Notes: generated from the letters alone by a model not told the origin. A stretch of 33,394 bases of DNA from Verrucomicrobiia bacterium (GCA_026414705.1 JAOAIM010000018.1:1-33394); one strand, 5' to 3'; counted from the first letter of the stretch, positions 1 through 8,030 are shown. Program-made: numbers and translations.

Positions 1-3
1 CCC

Positions 4-38
4 GTTCAAAGTTCAAAGTTCAGAGTTCACAGTTCAGA
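4..38. repeat. Heptanucleotide tandem array (5 x 7 nt)
   Basis: Five consecutive 7-nt units of the form gttcaNa (gttcaaa, gttcaaa, gttcaga, gttcaca, gttcaga) lie in the intergenic DNA downstream of the glycosyltransferase gene and may continue to the left of the window. The period is directly visible. I infer that it belongs to the same patch of non-coding repeats as the hairpins and 15-nt units that follow. No function is visible. Confidence 0.75.
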
Positions 39-73
39 GTTTTGCCGGCTGGTGTCGGGGCTTTGGTGGGCCT

Positions 74-113
74 GCCGACTGCCAGTCGGCGACACGGCAG
101 ATTACCAATCTGC
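74..113. repeat. Tandem hairpin pair, REP-like intergenic element
   Basis: Two palindromes stand almost back to back. The first has arms at 74-80 and 84-90 (GCCGACT/AGTCGGC, 3-nt loop). The second has arms at 97-103 and 107-113 (GCAGATT/AATCTGC, 3-nt loop). Translated on the minus strand the patch gives an IGNLPCRRLAVGRP-like string that I recall from many spurious protein predictions in Verrucomicrobia and Planctomycetes, which suggests a dispersed repeat family. It sits just past the stop of the minus-strand glycosyltransferase gene, so it could act as a transcript 3' end structure. No U-tract follows the hairpins, so it is not a standard terminator. Confidence 0.65.
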
Positions 114-117
114 GCTA

Positions 118-162
118 CGCTCCACGCTTTGACGCTCCACGCTCTGACGCTCCACACGTCCA
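118..162. repeat. Three 15-nt tandem units
   Basis: Three copies of a unit starting CGCTCCACGCTYTGA follow one another at 118-132, 133-147 and 148-162, the third being degenerate. They adjoin the hairpin pair and complete a composite repeat patch of about 160 nt. No gene overlaps it. Confidence 0.7.
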
Positions 163-192
163 TCCGACGTGCGATGTCCAAAAGCGTCGGCT

Positions 193-1212
193 TCAGCCGG
201 GCGGGAGCAACTGCCGCACGCGCTCGAACACCGCGTCGGGCGTTAGCGCCGTGAGGCACTCCAGCGGGCGCGGCCAGCGACAACGCGGTTTCATGCACGG
301 CACGCAGGGCAACGCATGTTGCAGCACCGCATCGAGCCGGCGATACGGCCCGGTGCGCCGCGGTTCGGTGGGGCCAAAGAGGGCGACCAGCGGCGTGCCC
401 AGCGCCGCGGCAATGTGCATCGGGCCGGTGTCGTTGGTCACGAGCACGCTCACCAGGCGCAACCATTCGACCAGTTCCGGCAGCGTGGTCTGGCCCGCCA
501 GATTCAAGCACCGATCCGGCGCGGCGCCGGCGATTCGGGCCGCCAGCGCCGCGTCGTCGGCACCGCCAAGAATGACGACACGCGCGTCAGGGAATTCCGC
601 CGCAAGCCGCCGGACCAGTTCGGCGAAATGCCCGACGGGCCAGCGTTTGTTGTCCCAGCGCGCGCCCGGCTGGAGGGCGATCCAGCGCGCGGCGTCCGTT
701 TGCCAGCGTTGGCGGATGGACGCGGCGACGTCGGCTCGCGGCGGCAGCCACACGAAATCACCGTCGGCGGGCAGGCCCAGCGCGGGCAACACGGCGCGAT
801 ACCAGTCCACGGCGTGGGTGTGGAACGACGGGCGCGGAACGATGATGTCGTAGAAGCCGCGCGCGCCCTCGCGCGGCTCGTCCAGGCCCACGAGCAGGCC
901 GCCGTTGGTCAGCCAGGCGACGGCGCCGGTGCGCAGGAGACTTTGCAGGTCAATGACCCAGTCGAACTGTTGTGCGCGCAGCCAGCGCACATGCTGGAGC
1001 GCCTCCGGCCAGTGGCGCGGCGACGCCCAGCGGTGTCGTTCAAACCGCACGACCCCGGCCAGGTCGGGATCACCCTCGAGCAACGGCGCCAGGGGGGAAT
1101 CAATCCACCAGTAGATGGCGCTGTTGGGGCGGTGCCGTTTGAGCAGGCGCAGCACGGGCAACGCCTGGACCACGTCGCCGAGGGAACTGGGTTTGAGGAT
1201 GAGAATTTTCAC
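193..1212 (-). CDS. Glycosyltransferase family 9 (heptosyltransferase-like)
   Basis: This is a 339-residue GT-B glycosyltransferase of family 9, the ADP-heptose:LPS heptosyltransferase group (WaaC/WaaF/RfaF-like), which adds a sugar to the LPS core at the cytoplasmic face of the inner membrane. The N-terminus carries the family signature KPSSLGDVV (residues 7-15). The C-terminal nucleotide-sugar site is recognisable as NDTGPMHIAAALGTP followed by ALFGPT (about 260-282) and a GPY motif. Length is normal for the family. The start is GTG at 1212 with no clear Shine-Dalgarno. It is the last gene of a minus-strand run after the acylphosphatase and metallophosphoesterase, 72 nt downstream of the latter. 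The acceptor and donor cannot be told from sequence. The family assignment is secure and the heptose donor is inference. Confidence 0.9.
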   Translation of the reverse strand: MKILILKPSSLGDVVQALPVLRLLKRHRPNSAIYWWIDSPLAPLLEGDPDLAGVVRFERHRWASPRHWPEALQHVRWLRAQQFDWVIDLQSLLRTGAVAWLTNGGLLVGLDEPREGARGFYDIIVPRPSFHTHAVDWYRAVLPALGLPADGDFVWLPPRADVAASIRQRWQTDAARWIALQPGARWDNKRWPVGHFAELVRRLAAEFPDARVVILGGADDAALAARIAGAAPDRCLNLAGQTTLPELVEWLRLVSVLVTNDTGPMHIAAALGTPLVALFGPTEPRRTGPYRRLDAVLQHALPCVPCMKPRCRWPRPLECLTALTPDAVFERVRQLLPPG

Positions 1213-1284
1213 GGACGCACGGCGGACGGGGTTGGGAGCGCGCCGGCGTGGCGCGGGTCGGGCGCGTCCGCGCCGGGGCGCGGC

Positions 1285-2007
1285 TCAGCGTCCGAGCGCG
1301 AGGCGCTCGGCCAGGCGTTCGGGGAGGCCGGCGTCGCGGATTTTTTTCTGGGCTTTGGCGACGTCGTATTCGACGCGGCGCAGCTCGATGGTGCTTTCGT
1401 CCAGGTCGTAGATGACGTAGGCGGCTTTGGGGTTGTTGTCGCGCGGCTGGCCGACGGCGCCGACGTTGATGAAGTATTTTTTGCCCGCTTCGATCTTGAA
1501 CTTGGAATAGGTGCCGCCGCGCACGACGGTGTCGCGCATGAAGGCGACCGGCACGTGGGTGTGGCCGAAGAAGCACACGGGGGTGTTTTGGTAGGTGAAG
1601 CTGGCGGCGGCGGCGAGTTTGTCAAAGACGTAGCCCCAGCGTTGCGGGGCGTCGAGGGTGGCGTGGACGATGGTGAAGCCGTTGACCAGGCGCTGGTATT
1701 TGAGGTCGCGCAGCCATTGGCGGTCGTCCTCGCTCAACTGTTTGCGCGTCCAGGCGACGGCGGCGGCGGCGGCGGGGTTGAAGCCGTCGAGCGGATCATC
1801 GGTGGAGCAGTATTCATCGTGGTTGCCCTTGACGACGGGGATGTTCATCTGCCGGATGATGTCGAGGCATTCCTTGGGGTTGGCGTTGTAGCCGACGACG
1901 TCGCCCAGGCAGGCGTAATGGGTGCATTTCTGCTCGCGGATGTCTTCCAACACCGCCTGCAGCGCCTCGAGGTTGGCGTGAATGTCCGCGATGATGGCAA
2001 ATCTCAT
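1285..2007 (-). CDS. Calcineurin-like metallophosphoesterase (YfcE/MJ0936-like)
   Basis: A 240-residue cytoplasmic phosphoesterase. The metal-binding motifs of the calcineurin-like superfamily are present in order: D8-x-H10 in the first strand, GDVVGY with D36, GNHDE with N62 and H63, a histidine near 115 (VHATL), and GHTHVP with H149 and H151. This is the full two-metal site of small phosphodiesterases that hydrolyse nucleotides or simple phosphodiesters. The C-terminal 40 residues form a charged helix. The gene begins with ATG 3 nt after the stop codon of the acylphosphatase gene, so the two are very likely co-transcribed. The substrate is unknown. Confidence 0.92.
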   Translation of the reverse strand: MRFAIIADIHANLEALQAVLEDIREQKCTHYACLGDVVGYNANPKECLDIIRQMNIPVVKGNHDEYCSTDDPLDGFNPAAAAAVAWTRKQLSEDDRQWLRDLKYQRLVNGFTIVHATLDAPQRWGYVFDKLAAAASFTYQNTPVCFFGHTHVPVAFMRDTVVRGGTYSKFKIEAGKKYFINVGAVGQPRDNNPKAAYVIYDLDESTIELRRVEYDVAKAQKKIRDAGLPERLAERLALGR

Positions 2008-2010
2008 GCG

Positions 2011-2274
2011 TTAACCGGCAATTTCAAAACCGCGCCATTCGCCCCGCGCTTCGCTCCAGGTGACCTGTTCGTCGCGGATGAAATGGGCCAGCCCGGCGTC
2101 CCGGATGGCCTGCCGAAACGCTTCCAGTTCAGCGCGCTCGCCCTCGGCGATGAGTTCGACGCGACCGTCCGGCAGATTGCGCACCTGGCCGGTTACGTCA
2201 AATCCCCGCGCGACCGAGCGGGCGGTGTAACGGAAGCCCACGCCCTGGACGGTGCCCGAATACAACACGCGCAT
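2011..2274 (-). CDS. acyP: Acylphosphatase
   Basis: An 87-residue protein that hydrolyses acyl-phosphate bonds such as those of acetyl phosphate or 1,3-bisphosphoglycerate. The hallmark loop GTVQGVGFRY, with the phosphate-binding loop and catalytic Arg, is at residues 8-17. The conserved Asn lies in GQVRNLPDGRVEL (about 33-45). The length matches classical acylphosphatases. The reading frame is open much further upstream, to 2649, but the extra sequence is low-quality and unlike the family, so I place the start at ATG 2274. An ATG at 2325 is the alternative, and neither has a good Shine-Dalgarno. The gene leads a run with the metallophosphoesterase and the glycosyltransferase. Confidence 0.9.
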   Translation of the reverse strand: MRVLYSGTVQGVGFRYTARSVARGFDVTGQVRNLPDGRVELIAEGERAELEAFRQAIRDAGLAHFIRDEQVTWSEARGEWRGFEIAG

Positions 2275-2542
2275 TCGAGAACGACCGCCGCCCACGGCGC
2301 TGGCGGCCCGGGCCTTGTCTGGCATGGCCGAATGAAGCCAAAAGCCCTCTGCTGCTGCAATGTTTTTCCCGTGCGACACACCCCGCGATTGGTGCGGCTC
2401 GAATCCAAAAAACATTTCGCCCCGTTCGCGGCGTTTTGCAACGGGCCGTGCACCATTCAGCCGAGGCGACCCGGCGCGGCGAGGCGGCCCAAACGGCAGG
2501 TTCGGCAAACTCGTGGGCGCGTCAAACCGCTCAGGGGAAGGG

Positions 2543-2755
2543 TCAATGGCGTCCGGGATTTTCGGCGTTGTATCGTGCCCGTTCGCGGTCGAGCATCCAG
2601 CAGATGAAGCCCATGCCCAGGAGGGACGTGCCGGTTGGCAGCGCCGCATACACCGCCGGGTTGTCTCCGAGCCGGATGACCTCGGCGTTGAGGAGGAAAC
2701 CCAAAATCACGAGCACCAGGCCCGTCACCAAATAGAATCGCGTCATCTTCGACAT
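2543..2755 (-). CDS. Small two-helix membrane protein, unknown function
   Basis: A 70-residue protein that I do not recognise. The N-terminal segment (about residues 6-24, YLVTGLVLVILGFLL) is strongly hydrophobic, and a second hydrophobic stretch (about 40-55, TGTSLLGMGFICWML) is followed by a charged tail, DRERARYNAE. This fits a small inner-membrane protein with two helices. The start may be ATG 2755 or the next ATG at 2746; neither has a strong Shine-Dalgarno. It is upstream of the acylphosphatase run on the same strand, with 268 nt between them. It is divergent from the cupin gene. That it is coding rests on its composition and helix pattern, so confidence is moderate. Confidence 0.6.
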   Translation of the reverse strand: MSKMTRFYLVTGLVLVILGFLLNAEVIRLGDNPAVYAALPTGTSLLGMGFICWMLDRERARYNAENPGRH

Positions 2756-2885
2756 GGTCTGACAATCCGGTTCACCGTGGGCCGCGCCGTCGCGCGCCCG
2801 GTCGTATCATTGGTTTGAGCGAAGGATGAAAACATCGTTGATCTGGATCAAGTCCCGACGGCGTCCGGCGGGCGAGATTCGGCCC

Positions 2886-3227
2886 ATGAGCGAACAACCG
2901 CTGATTGCACTCGACCGGGAAAAAATCATTTCGCTGGGAGCGGAGACGCAATTTGCGTCCAACGGGATCGTGAGCCGCACGCTGCTGCGCGCGGCCAACG
3001 GACGGGTCGTGCTGTTTGGTTTCGCCCAAGGGCAGGAACTGACCGAGCACACCTCCACGCAGCAGGCGTTGGTTCAGATTTTGACCGGCGCGTGCGAGTT
3101 TTGGCTGGCTGGCAAGCCGCACCGGCTCAAGGCTGGCGATCTGCTTTACATGCCGCCGAACCTGCCCCACGCGGTGAAGGCGACCGAACAGTTTTCGATG
3201 CTTCTGGTGCTGTTGAAACCGGCGTAG
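2886..3227 (+). CDS. Cupin-domain protein
   Basis: A 113-residue single-domain cupin. The beta-barrel pattern is clear: a first cupin motif around FAQGQELTEHTSTQQALVQI with a histidine and glutamate, then a glycine turn (LTGACEFWLAGKPHRLKAGD), and the second motif as LLYMPPNLPHAVKA with the conserved PxxxPH pattern. Such proteins often bind a metal and act as small sensors or simple enzymes; the substrate is not evident. The frame is open to an ATG at 2826, giving a 20-residue basic extension. I prefer ATG 2886, where homology-like sequence begins. It is convergent with the RRM gene, and a terminator lies between them. Confidence 0.8.
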   Translation: MSEQPLIALDREKIISLGAETQFASNGIVSRTLLRAANGRVVLFGFAQGQELTEHTSTQQALVQILTGACEFWLAGKPHRLKAGDLLYMPPNLPHAVKATEQFSMLLVLLKPA

Positions 3228-3239
3228 GCGGGCACGGCG

Positions 3240-3275
3240 AAAAAAAAGCGGGGCTCGGGCGAACCCGAACCCCGC
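3240..3275 (-). terminator. Intrinsic terminator of the RRM gene
   Basis: Arms at 3248-3259 and 3264-3275 pair over 12 positions with one mismatch around a 4-nt loop (cgaa). On the minus strand the stem is followed by eight U residues (A-tract 3240-3247 on the plus strand). It lies 17 nt beyond the stop of the RRM gene and also separates it from the convergent cupin gene. Confidence 0.9.
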
Positions 3276-3292
3276 TCTGGAGACGACCGGAT

Positions 3293-3601
3293 TTAGTAAC
3301 GGTCGCGCGAGCGGCGGAAGTCCCGCCGTCCGCCACCGCCGCTGCCGCGTTCTTCACGCGGGCGGGCGATGTTGACCGTGATGCTGCGTCCGTCCAGGTC
3401 GCGCCCGTTGAGCGCGGCGATGGCGTTTTGGGCCTCCTCCGGCGTGCTCATGGTCACGAAGGCGAAGCCGCGCGAGCGATGGCTGACGCGATCGAGCATG
3501 AGGTTGACTTCGGTGACCGTGCCGTGGGCCGCGAAGGCATCCTGCAGGTCGTTTTCGGTGGTGTTGTAGGACAAGTTGCCTACGAACAGTTTGTTGTTCA
3601 T
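3293..3601 (-). CDS. RRM RNA-binding protein with Gly/Arg-rich tail
   Basis: A 102-residue protein with one RNA recognition motif followed by a short disordered tail. RNP2 is LFVGNL (5-10) and RNP1 is RGFAFVTM (44-51), each carrying the aromatic residues that stack on RNA bases. The tail from about residue 82 is rich in Gly, Arg and Ser ([19 protein letters not shown]). This architecture matches the small single-RRM proteins of cyanobacteria and other bacteria (Rbp type), often linked to cold adaptation or mRNA handling. I chose ATG 3601, where [10 protein letters not shown] fits the family N-terminus, over an upstream GTG at 3631. A strong terminator follows the gene. Confidence 0.92.
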   Translation of the reverse strand: MNNKLFVGNLSYNTTENDLQDAFAAHGTVTEVNLMLDRVSHRSRGFAFVTMSTPEEAQNAIAALNGRDLDGRSITVNIARPREERGSGGGGRRDFRRSRDRY

Positions 3602-3673
3602 TTGTTTTGGTTCGTCTGACGAAACCCGCACTTCCTAACGGCTGTTCCCGAACACCGGGTTTACAATCATCAC

Positions 3674-3686
3674 TGAACCAGGTTCA
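3674..3686. promoter_or_regulatory. Perfect palindrome upstream of the RRM gene
   Basis: TGAACC-A-GGTTCA is a perfect 6+1+6 palindrome 72 nt upstream of the RRM start codon, inside a 235-nt gene-free interval (3602-3836) between hisS and the RRM gene. It could be an operator or a leader structure. Nothing else identifies a binding protein, and I find no convincing -35/-10 pair nearby. Confidence 0.3.
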
Positions 3687-3836
3687 CCTGAAGATTTGCC
3701 ATGCCTGGAAGGACTCGAGGTCTTGCAGACGCGCGCACGCTCGCAGTTCGGCGCGCTCCGGGCAAGAACTATTTTTAACTTTTTTCGACCGGGCCGGAAT
3801 CGGCTGTGGCCGAGGGCGTTGCACGGCGGCTGACGC

Positions 3837-5081
3837 TCAAGGCGCCCGCAGGTGCGCGACGGCTTCGCCCACCGGAACGGTCATTTCGCGGCGGTTGACG
3901 AGGTTGCGCAGCCGCACGTGCGTGGGGCTTTCCAACCGGGCGGTCCAGGGGGCGCGCAGTTCCTGGGCGCGCTTGAACTGTTTGTCGGATTTGGCGGGCG
4001 TGAGCGGGAAATCCACGGCGAACCCCGCCGTGCGCAATGTCTGCACGAGCTGGAGCGAGGGCAGGCGAAGCGCCTCGTCTTCGATCAGCACAAACACGTC
4101 CACGCCCGGGCCTGGCACGGGCAGAAGGTTGCGCGCCTTGAGCAGTTCCAACAACACCACGTCACCCATGCCGAAGCCGAGCGCGGGGAGGTCCACCTTG
4201 CCGCCGCTGATGAGCTTGACGAGGTTGTCGTAGCGGCCGCCGCCCGCGATGGCGCGGAACTCGCCGCGGCGGTCAAACGCCTCGAACACCGGGCCGGTGT
4301 AGTAGGCCAGCCCCCGCACGACGTGATAATCCACCTGCACGAACTCGCACAGGCCGCGCACGGCCAGGTTGTCGAGGATGGCCTGCAACTCGGCGGTCGG
4401 CTGCGCCGAGGTGATGAACCGGTTCACCTCGTCCAGGGAGAATCCCAGCGCCGTGAGACGTCGTTCGCTCTCGGCCGGCGGCACCCGCTCGAGCTTGTCC
4501 ACGACCTGAAAAAACTCGTAGGCGCGGGTGTGGTCGCGGCAGCGGGCCGAGAAAAACTCCTGCCAGGCGTTGCGACTGCTCAAACGCACCACGAAATCCT
4601 CCGCCGTCAAACCGAACGCCCGCAGCGTGTCAATCAACAGCGCGATCAGTTCGGCGTCGGCCGCCGGGTCGCTCTCGCCCAGGATATCGGCGTTGAACTG
4701 GAAATGCTCCCGGAGGCGACCCTTTTGCTGGCGCTCGTAGCGGAACAGTTGGGGGATGGCGAACCACTTGATGGGCTTTTTGTAGGCGCGCTCGTGCGCG
4801 GCGACCATGCGCGCGAGCGTCGGCGTCATTTCGGGGCGCAACGCCACGGCGCGATCGCCCTTGTCCACGAAGTTGTAAAGTTGCGCGACGATTTCGTCGC
4901 CGCTTTTGGCGGTGAACAGTTCCAGCGGTTCGAGCGGCGGACCGTCGTATTCCCGAAAGCCATAGCGGCGGGCCACGTCGCGCCAGCGGCTGAAGATGTA
5001 TTGGCGCGCGTCGGCGCTCCAGGCGTCCGGATGCGGCAACGGTTCGGGATAAAAATCGCGGAAACCGGGCAAACGGTCCAT
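3837..5081 (-). CDS. hisS: Histidyl-tRNA synthetase
   Basis: A 414-residue class II aminoacyl-tRNA synthetase that charges tRNA-His with histidine in the cytoplasm. The N-terminus PGFRDFYPE (5-13) is the HisS opening. LRPEMTPTLAR (81-91) follows, and motif 2 with the catalytic Arg is FRYERQQKGRLREHFQFN (113-130). The histidine-specific loop LAYYTGPVFEAF and the motif AIAGGGRYDNL lie near 260-290. The C-terminal 100 residues form the anticodon-binding domain (VFVLIEDE..LRTAGFAVDF). Length is normal. The ATG at 5081 is the only sensible start. It is downstream of the HU gene on the same strand, 105 nt away, and could share its transcript. Confidence 0.97.
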   Translation of the reverse strand: MDRLPGFRDFYPEPLPHPDAWSADARQYIFSRWRDVARRYGFREYDGPPLEPLELFTAKSGDEIVAQLYNFVDKGDRAVALRPEMTPTLARMVAAHERAYKKPIKWFAIPQLFRYERQQKGRLREHFQFNADILGESDPAADAELIALLIDTLRAFGLTAEDFVVRLSSRNAWQEFFSARCRDHTRAYEFFQVVDKLERVPPAESERRLTALGFSLDEVNRFITSAQPTAELQAILDNLAVRGLCEFVQVDYHVVRGLAYYTGPVFEAFDRRGEFRAIAGGGRYDNLVKLISGGKVDLPALGFGMGDVVLLELLKARNLLPVPGPGVDVFVLIEDEALRLPSLQLVQTLRTAGFAVDFPLTPAKSDKQFKRAQELRAPWTARLESPTHVRLRNLVNRREMTVPVGEAVAHLRAP

Positions 5082-5186
5082 AAACGGGGCCGGAGTTTAG
5101 ACGCCGGGACACGGCGGCAAAAGCCAAATGGCGGCGTGAGGAAGCCGCGCAGGCGAGAATCGCCGCGCGACCGGCCGGCGCACGAC

Positions 5187-5504
5187 CTAGGTCCCGGCCG
5201 GGCCGCCGGCTCCGGGGGAAAGCTTCGCCACCGCCTCGCGCATTTCCTTGCCCGGTTTGAATTTGACCACGGCCCGTTCGGGGATGGGCACGTCTTTTTC
5301 CGGCGCGTTGGGATTGCGCCCGATGCGGGGCTTGCGAATTTTGACCTCGAAGACGCCGAACTTGCGCAACTCGACCTTGTTGTTGCGGGCGAGCGCCTCA
5401 GCGATGTAGTCGAGGGTTTTTTGCACCACTTCGAGCACCTGCTTTTGGGACAGCCGGGTCTCGCTGCTGATGCGCGTCACCAATTCCCGCTTCGTCAAGG
5501 TCAT
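5187..5504 (-). CDS. HU/IHF-family DNA-binding protein
   Basis: A 105-residue nucleoid protein. The two N-terminal helices (1-40) form the dimer body. The DNA-binding arm contains the signature FGVFEVKIRKPRIGRNPNAPEKDV (49-72), including GRNP with Pro65, the residue that intercalates to bend DNA. The KFKPGKEMREAV helix (81-92) closes the fold. A short Gly/Pro/Ala tail (97-105) extends beyond typical HU. The start is ATG 5504; the open frame upstream to 5681 includes the promoter and is not coding. HU and IHF alpha/beta cannot be separated from sequence alone. It is divergent from purF. Confidence 0.95.
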   Translation of the reverse strand: MTLTKRELVTRISSETRLSQKQVLEVVQKTLDYIAEALARNNKVELRKFGVFEVKIRKPRIGRNPNAPEKDVPIPERAVVKFKPGKEMREAVAKLSPGAGGPAGT

Positions 5505-5538
5505 GGTATCGAAGAAGCTTTCCCGCGCGTTTAACGCC

Positions 5539-5567
5539 CGTATAAGCCCCGAAACGCCAGCGGTCAA
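5539..5567 (-). promoter_or_regulatory. Sigma70-type promoter of the HU-family gene
   Basis: On the minus strand TTGACC (5567-5562) and TATACG (5544-5539) are separated by exactly 17 nt. Transcription would begin near 5532, giving a leader of about 28 nt before ATG 5504. The -35 matches consensus at 5 of 6 positions and the -10 at 4 of 6. It lies in the divergent interval with purF. Confidence 0.6.
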
Positions 5568-5679
5568 GCAGGGAAAACGCCGCCCACCAACCGTTTCTGC
5601 GATTCTGCGGCGCGTCGGTTCGGGAAGTTTTCTTGAATCGGCGCCGCGCCGGTGAAATCCTGCCGGCGACGAGGTGCTC

Positions 5680-7140
5680 ATGCGGTTTTACCCGAAACAT
5701 TATTGCGGGGTCTTCGGCGTTTACGGGCATCCGAACGCGGCGGAGCTGACCTACTACGGCCTGTTCGCCCTTCAGCACCGCGGGCAGGAAAGCGCCGGCA
5801 TCGCCACCAGCGACGGACGCCACTTCCGCATCCACCGCGGGATGGGCCTGGTCTCGCAGGTCTTCACCGGCCCGATCCTTCACGATCTGGTCGGCCACAT
5901 CGCCATCGGCCACACGCGCTACTCGACCAGCGGCGCCTCGCACCTGCGCAACGCCCAGCCCCTGGCGGTGGACTGCGCGCGCGGGCAGATTGCCATCGCT
6001 CACAACGGCAACCTCACCAACGCCGCCGCCCTGCGCGCCGAACTGGAGGCGCGCGGCTCGATTTTTCAAACCACGGTGGACAGCGAGATCATCCTGCATC
6101 TGATGGCCCAGCCCGGCGTGGACGGCTCGGCCGGCAGCCTCGGCCACGCCCTGCGCCGCATCGAGGGCGCCTGGTCGCTGGTCATCATGACCGAGGACGC
6201 GCTCATCGGCGCGCGCGACCCGCTGGGATTCCGTCCGCTGTGCCTGGGACGGCTGGATGACGCCTGGGTGCTGGCGAGTGAAAGCTGCGCGTTCGATCTG
6301 ATCCACGCCAAGTTCGTGCGCGACGTGGAGCCGGGCGAGGTCGTGACGATCAACGGCAACGGGCTGAACAGTTACCGGTTGTTTCCGGAGCAGGAACGCC
6401 GCGCCTTCTGCATTTTTGAATACGTGTACTTTGCGCGGCCTGACAGCACGATCGCCCATCGCAACGTTTACAAGGTGCGCGTGGAGCTGGGCCGCGAGCT
6501 GGCCCGCGAGCACCCGGCGGAGGCCGACATCGTCATTCCCGTGCCGGACAGCGGCAATTGCGCCGCGCTGGGATACTCGCTCGAAAGCGGCATCCCGTTT
6601 GAGATGGCATTCGTGCGCAACCACTACGTCGGGCGCAGCTTTCTCCAGCCGTCGCAGTTGATCCGCGACTTCAACGTGCGCGTGAAGCTCAATCTCATCG
6701 CCGAACTGGTGCGCGGCAAACGGGTCGTGGTGGTGGACGACTCGATTGTGCGCGGCACGACCTGCCGGGCGCGCGTCAACACGCTCAAGGAAGCCGGCGC
6801 GCGCGAGGTGCACGTGCGCGTGAGCTGCCCGCCCCACATGCACCCGTGCGTCTATGGGATTGATTTTCCCGACCGGAACAAGCTCATGGCGGCGAACCAT
6901 TCGCTGGAGGAAATCCGCAAATACCTCAACGCCGACTCGCTTTGCTACCTCTCGCAGGAGGGCATGGTCCGGGCGACCGGCCTGCCGGCCAACCAGTTTT
7001 GCATGGCCTGTTACGACGGTCGCTATCCGGTGGCGTTTGATCCGGCGCTGGACAAGCTCGCGCTGGAGCGCCGCAACGGGCGCGCGCGCGGCTGGCTTGA
7101 CGCGCTGGCCGAAGACCGCGCTCAAATCCGGCTGCTCTAA
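5680..7140 (+). CDS. purF: Amidophosphoribosyltransferase (Fe-S, propeptide type)
   Basis: A 486-residue enzyme that makes 5-phosphoribosylamine from PRPP and glutamine, the first committed step of purine synthesis. The N-terminal glutaminase domain has its nucleophile Cys9 in CGVFG after an 8-residue propeptide (MRFYPKHY) that must be removed. LQHRGQESAGIAT and the NGNLTN loop follow. The PRPP-binding loop is VVVVDDSIVRGTT (349-361). The four cysteines that bind the 4Fe-4S cluster in the Bacillus subtilis enzyme all have counterparts: in AFCIFEY, HPCVYGID, and the pair in FCMAC. I choose ATG 5680 because GAGG (5671-5674) is 5 nt upstream; the GTG at 5674 is within that site. It is followed 29 nt on by an RluA-type gene. 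Confidence 0.97.
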   Translation: MRFYPKHYCGVFGVYGHPNAAELTYYGLFALQHRGQESAGIATSDGRHFRIHRGMGLVSQVFTGPILHDLVGHIAIGHTRYSTSGASHLRNAQPLAVDCARGQIAIAHNGNLTNAAALRAELEARGSIFQTTVDSEIILHLMAQPGVDGSAGSLGHALRRIEGAWSLVIMTEDALIGARDPLGFRPLCLGRLDDAWVLASESCAFDLIHAKFVRDVEPGEVVTINGNGLNSYRLFPEQERRAFCIFEYVYFARPDSTIAHRNVYKVRVELGRELAREHPAEADIVIPVPDSGNCAALGYSLESGIPFEMAFVRNHYVGRSFLQPSQLIRDFNVRVKLNLIAELVRGKRVVVVDDSIVRGTTCRARVNTLKEAGAREVHVRVSCPPHMHPCVYGIDFPDRNKLMAANHSLEEIRKYLNADSLCYLSQEGMVRATGLPANQFCMACYDGRYPVAFDPALDKLALERRNGRARGWLDALAEDRAQIRLL

Positions 7141-7169
7141 GGCCGCCCGCTTCCGCTCCGCCTCAGCTC

Positions 7170-7892
7170 ATGGCCAAGCCGCCCTTCATCCGCCTGCCCG
7201 GGGTGGCCCCGATTCCCATCCTCTACGAGGACCGCGCGGCGCTGGCGCTCGACAAACCCGCCGGCTGGCTCATTGCACCCGCCCACTGGCTGCAAACCCG
7301 CCGCAACCTCCAGGCCGCCATTGAATCGTCCATCGCCCACGGCGATTTCTGGGCGCGCTCGCGCGGGCTGAAATTTTTGCGGTTTGTACACCGGCTCGAC
7401 GCCGAAACCAGCGGCGTGATGCTCTGGGCCAAAAGCCCCGGCGCCGTGGACGCATTCACCGAGTTGTTCGAACAGCGCCGGGTCGAAAAAATCTACTGGG
7501 CCGTGGTGGCCGGCCGACCCAGGACCCCCGAATGGACCTGCACGCTGCCGATCGGCCCGCACCCGACCGAGCGCGGGCGCTACCGCGTGGACGCGCGCGA
7601 GGGCAAACCCGCCGAAACGCATTTCCGCCTGCTCCAGACCCGCGCCGCGCTGGCGCTGGTCGAAGCCCGGCCCATCACCGGCCGCACCCACCAAATCCGA
7701 ATTCACCTGGCTGCCACCGGCTGCCCGGTCCTGGGCGATCCGCTCTACGGCAGACCCGGCCCGGATGAACACCTGGGCCTGCGCTCGGTGGCGTTGAGTT
7801 ACACCGACCCGTTCACGCGTCGGTTGGTCCGGATTCGCGCGCCGGTGGAAGATTTCTGCCGCCGCTTTGGCTTTGACCCGCCGGAGTTTTGA
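7170..7892 (+). CDS. RluA-family RNA pseudouridine synthase
   Basis: A 240-residue enzyme that isomerises uridine to pseudouridine in rRNA or tRNA. The catalytic motif VHRLDAETSGVMLWAK has the nucleophilic Asp at residue 77. The family's other signature, ARPITGRTHQIRIHLA, is near 170-185, followed by GDPLYG. No S4 RNA-binding domain precedes the catalytic domain, so it is the short form similar to RluC/TruC-type proteins lacking S4. The target site cannot be predicted. It starts with ATG 29 nt after purF and may be read on the same transcript. Confidence 0.93.
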   Translation: MAKPPFIRLPGVAPIPILYEDRAALALDKPAGWLIAPAHWLQTRRNLQAAIESSIAHGDFWARSRGLKFLRFVHRLDAETSGVMLWAKSPGAVDAFTELFEQRRVEKIYWAVVAGRPRTPEWTCTLPIGPHPTERGRYRVDAREGKPAETHFRLLQTRAALALVEARPITGRTHQIRIHLAATGCPVLGDPLYGRPGPDEHLGLRSVALSYTDPFTRRLVRIRAPVEDFCRRFGFDPPEF

Positions 7893-8030
7893 CCCTTCCC
7901 GGCCCGCAACATCACGACTCCTGCACCGGTGGAACGCACGTTACCGATTTTTTAATTTTCTTTCGGGTCGCAGGCATTAGCATGATCGAAACCGGTGAAG
8001 AACCGGCCGAAACACAACATTGGGACGACT

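Noticed and set aside
2390-2410. A T-loop-like string (ggctcgaatcc) suggesting a tRNA 3' half
   Set aside because: No matching acceptor, D or anticodon stems can be formed around it.
316-2607. A 763-codon open frame on the plus strand opposite the glycosyltransferase, phosphoesterase and acylphosphatase genes
   Set aside because: It is antisense to three genes with intact family motifs, has biased composition and no recognisable domain; it reflects GC-rich codon structure.
5398-7125. A 575-codon open frame on the minus strand
   Set aside because: Antisense to purF, also overlapping the HU gene and its promoter; no domain signal.
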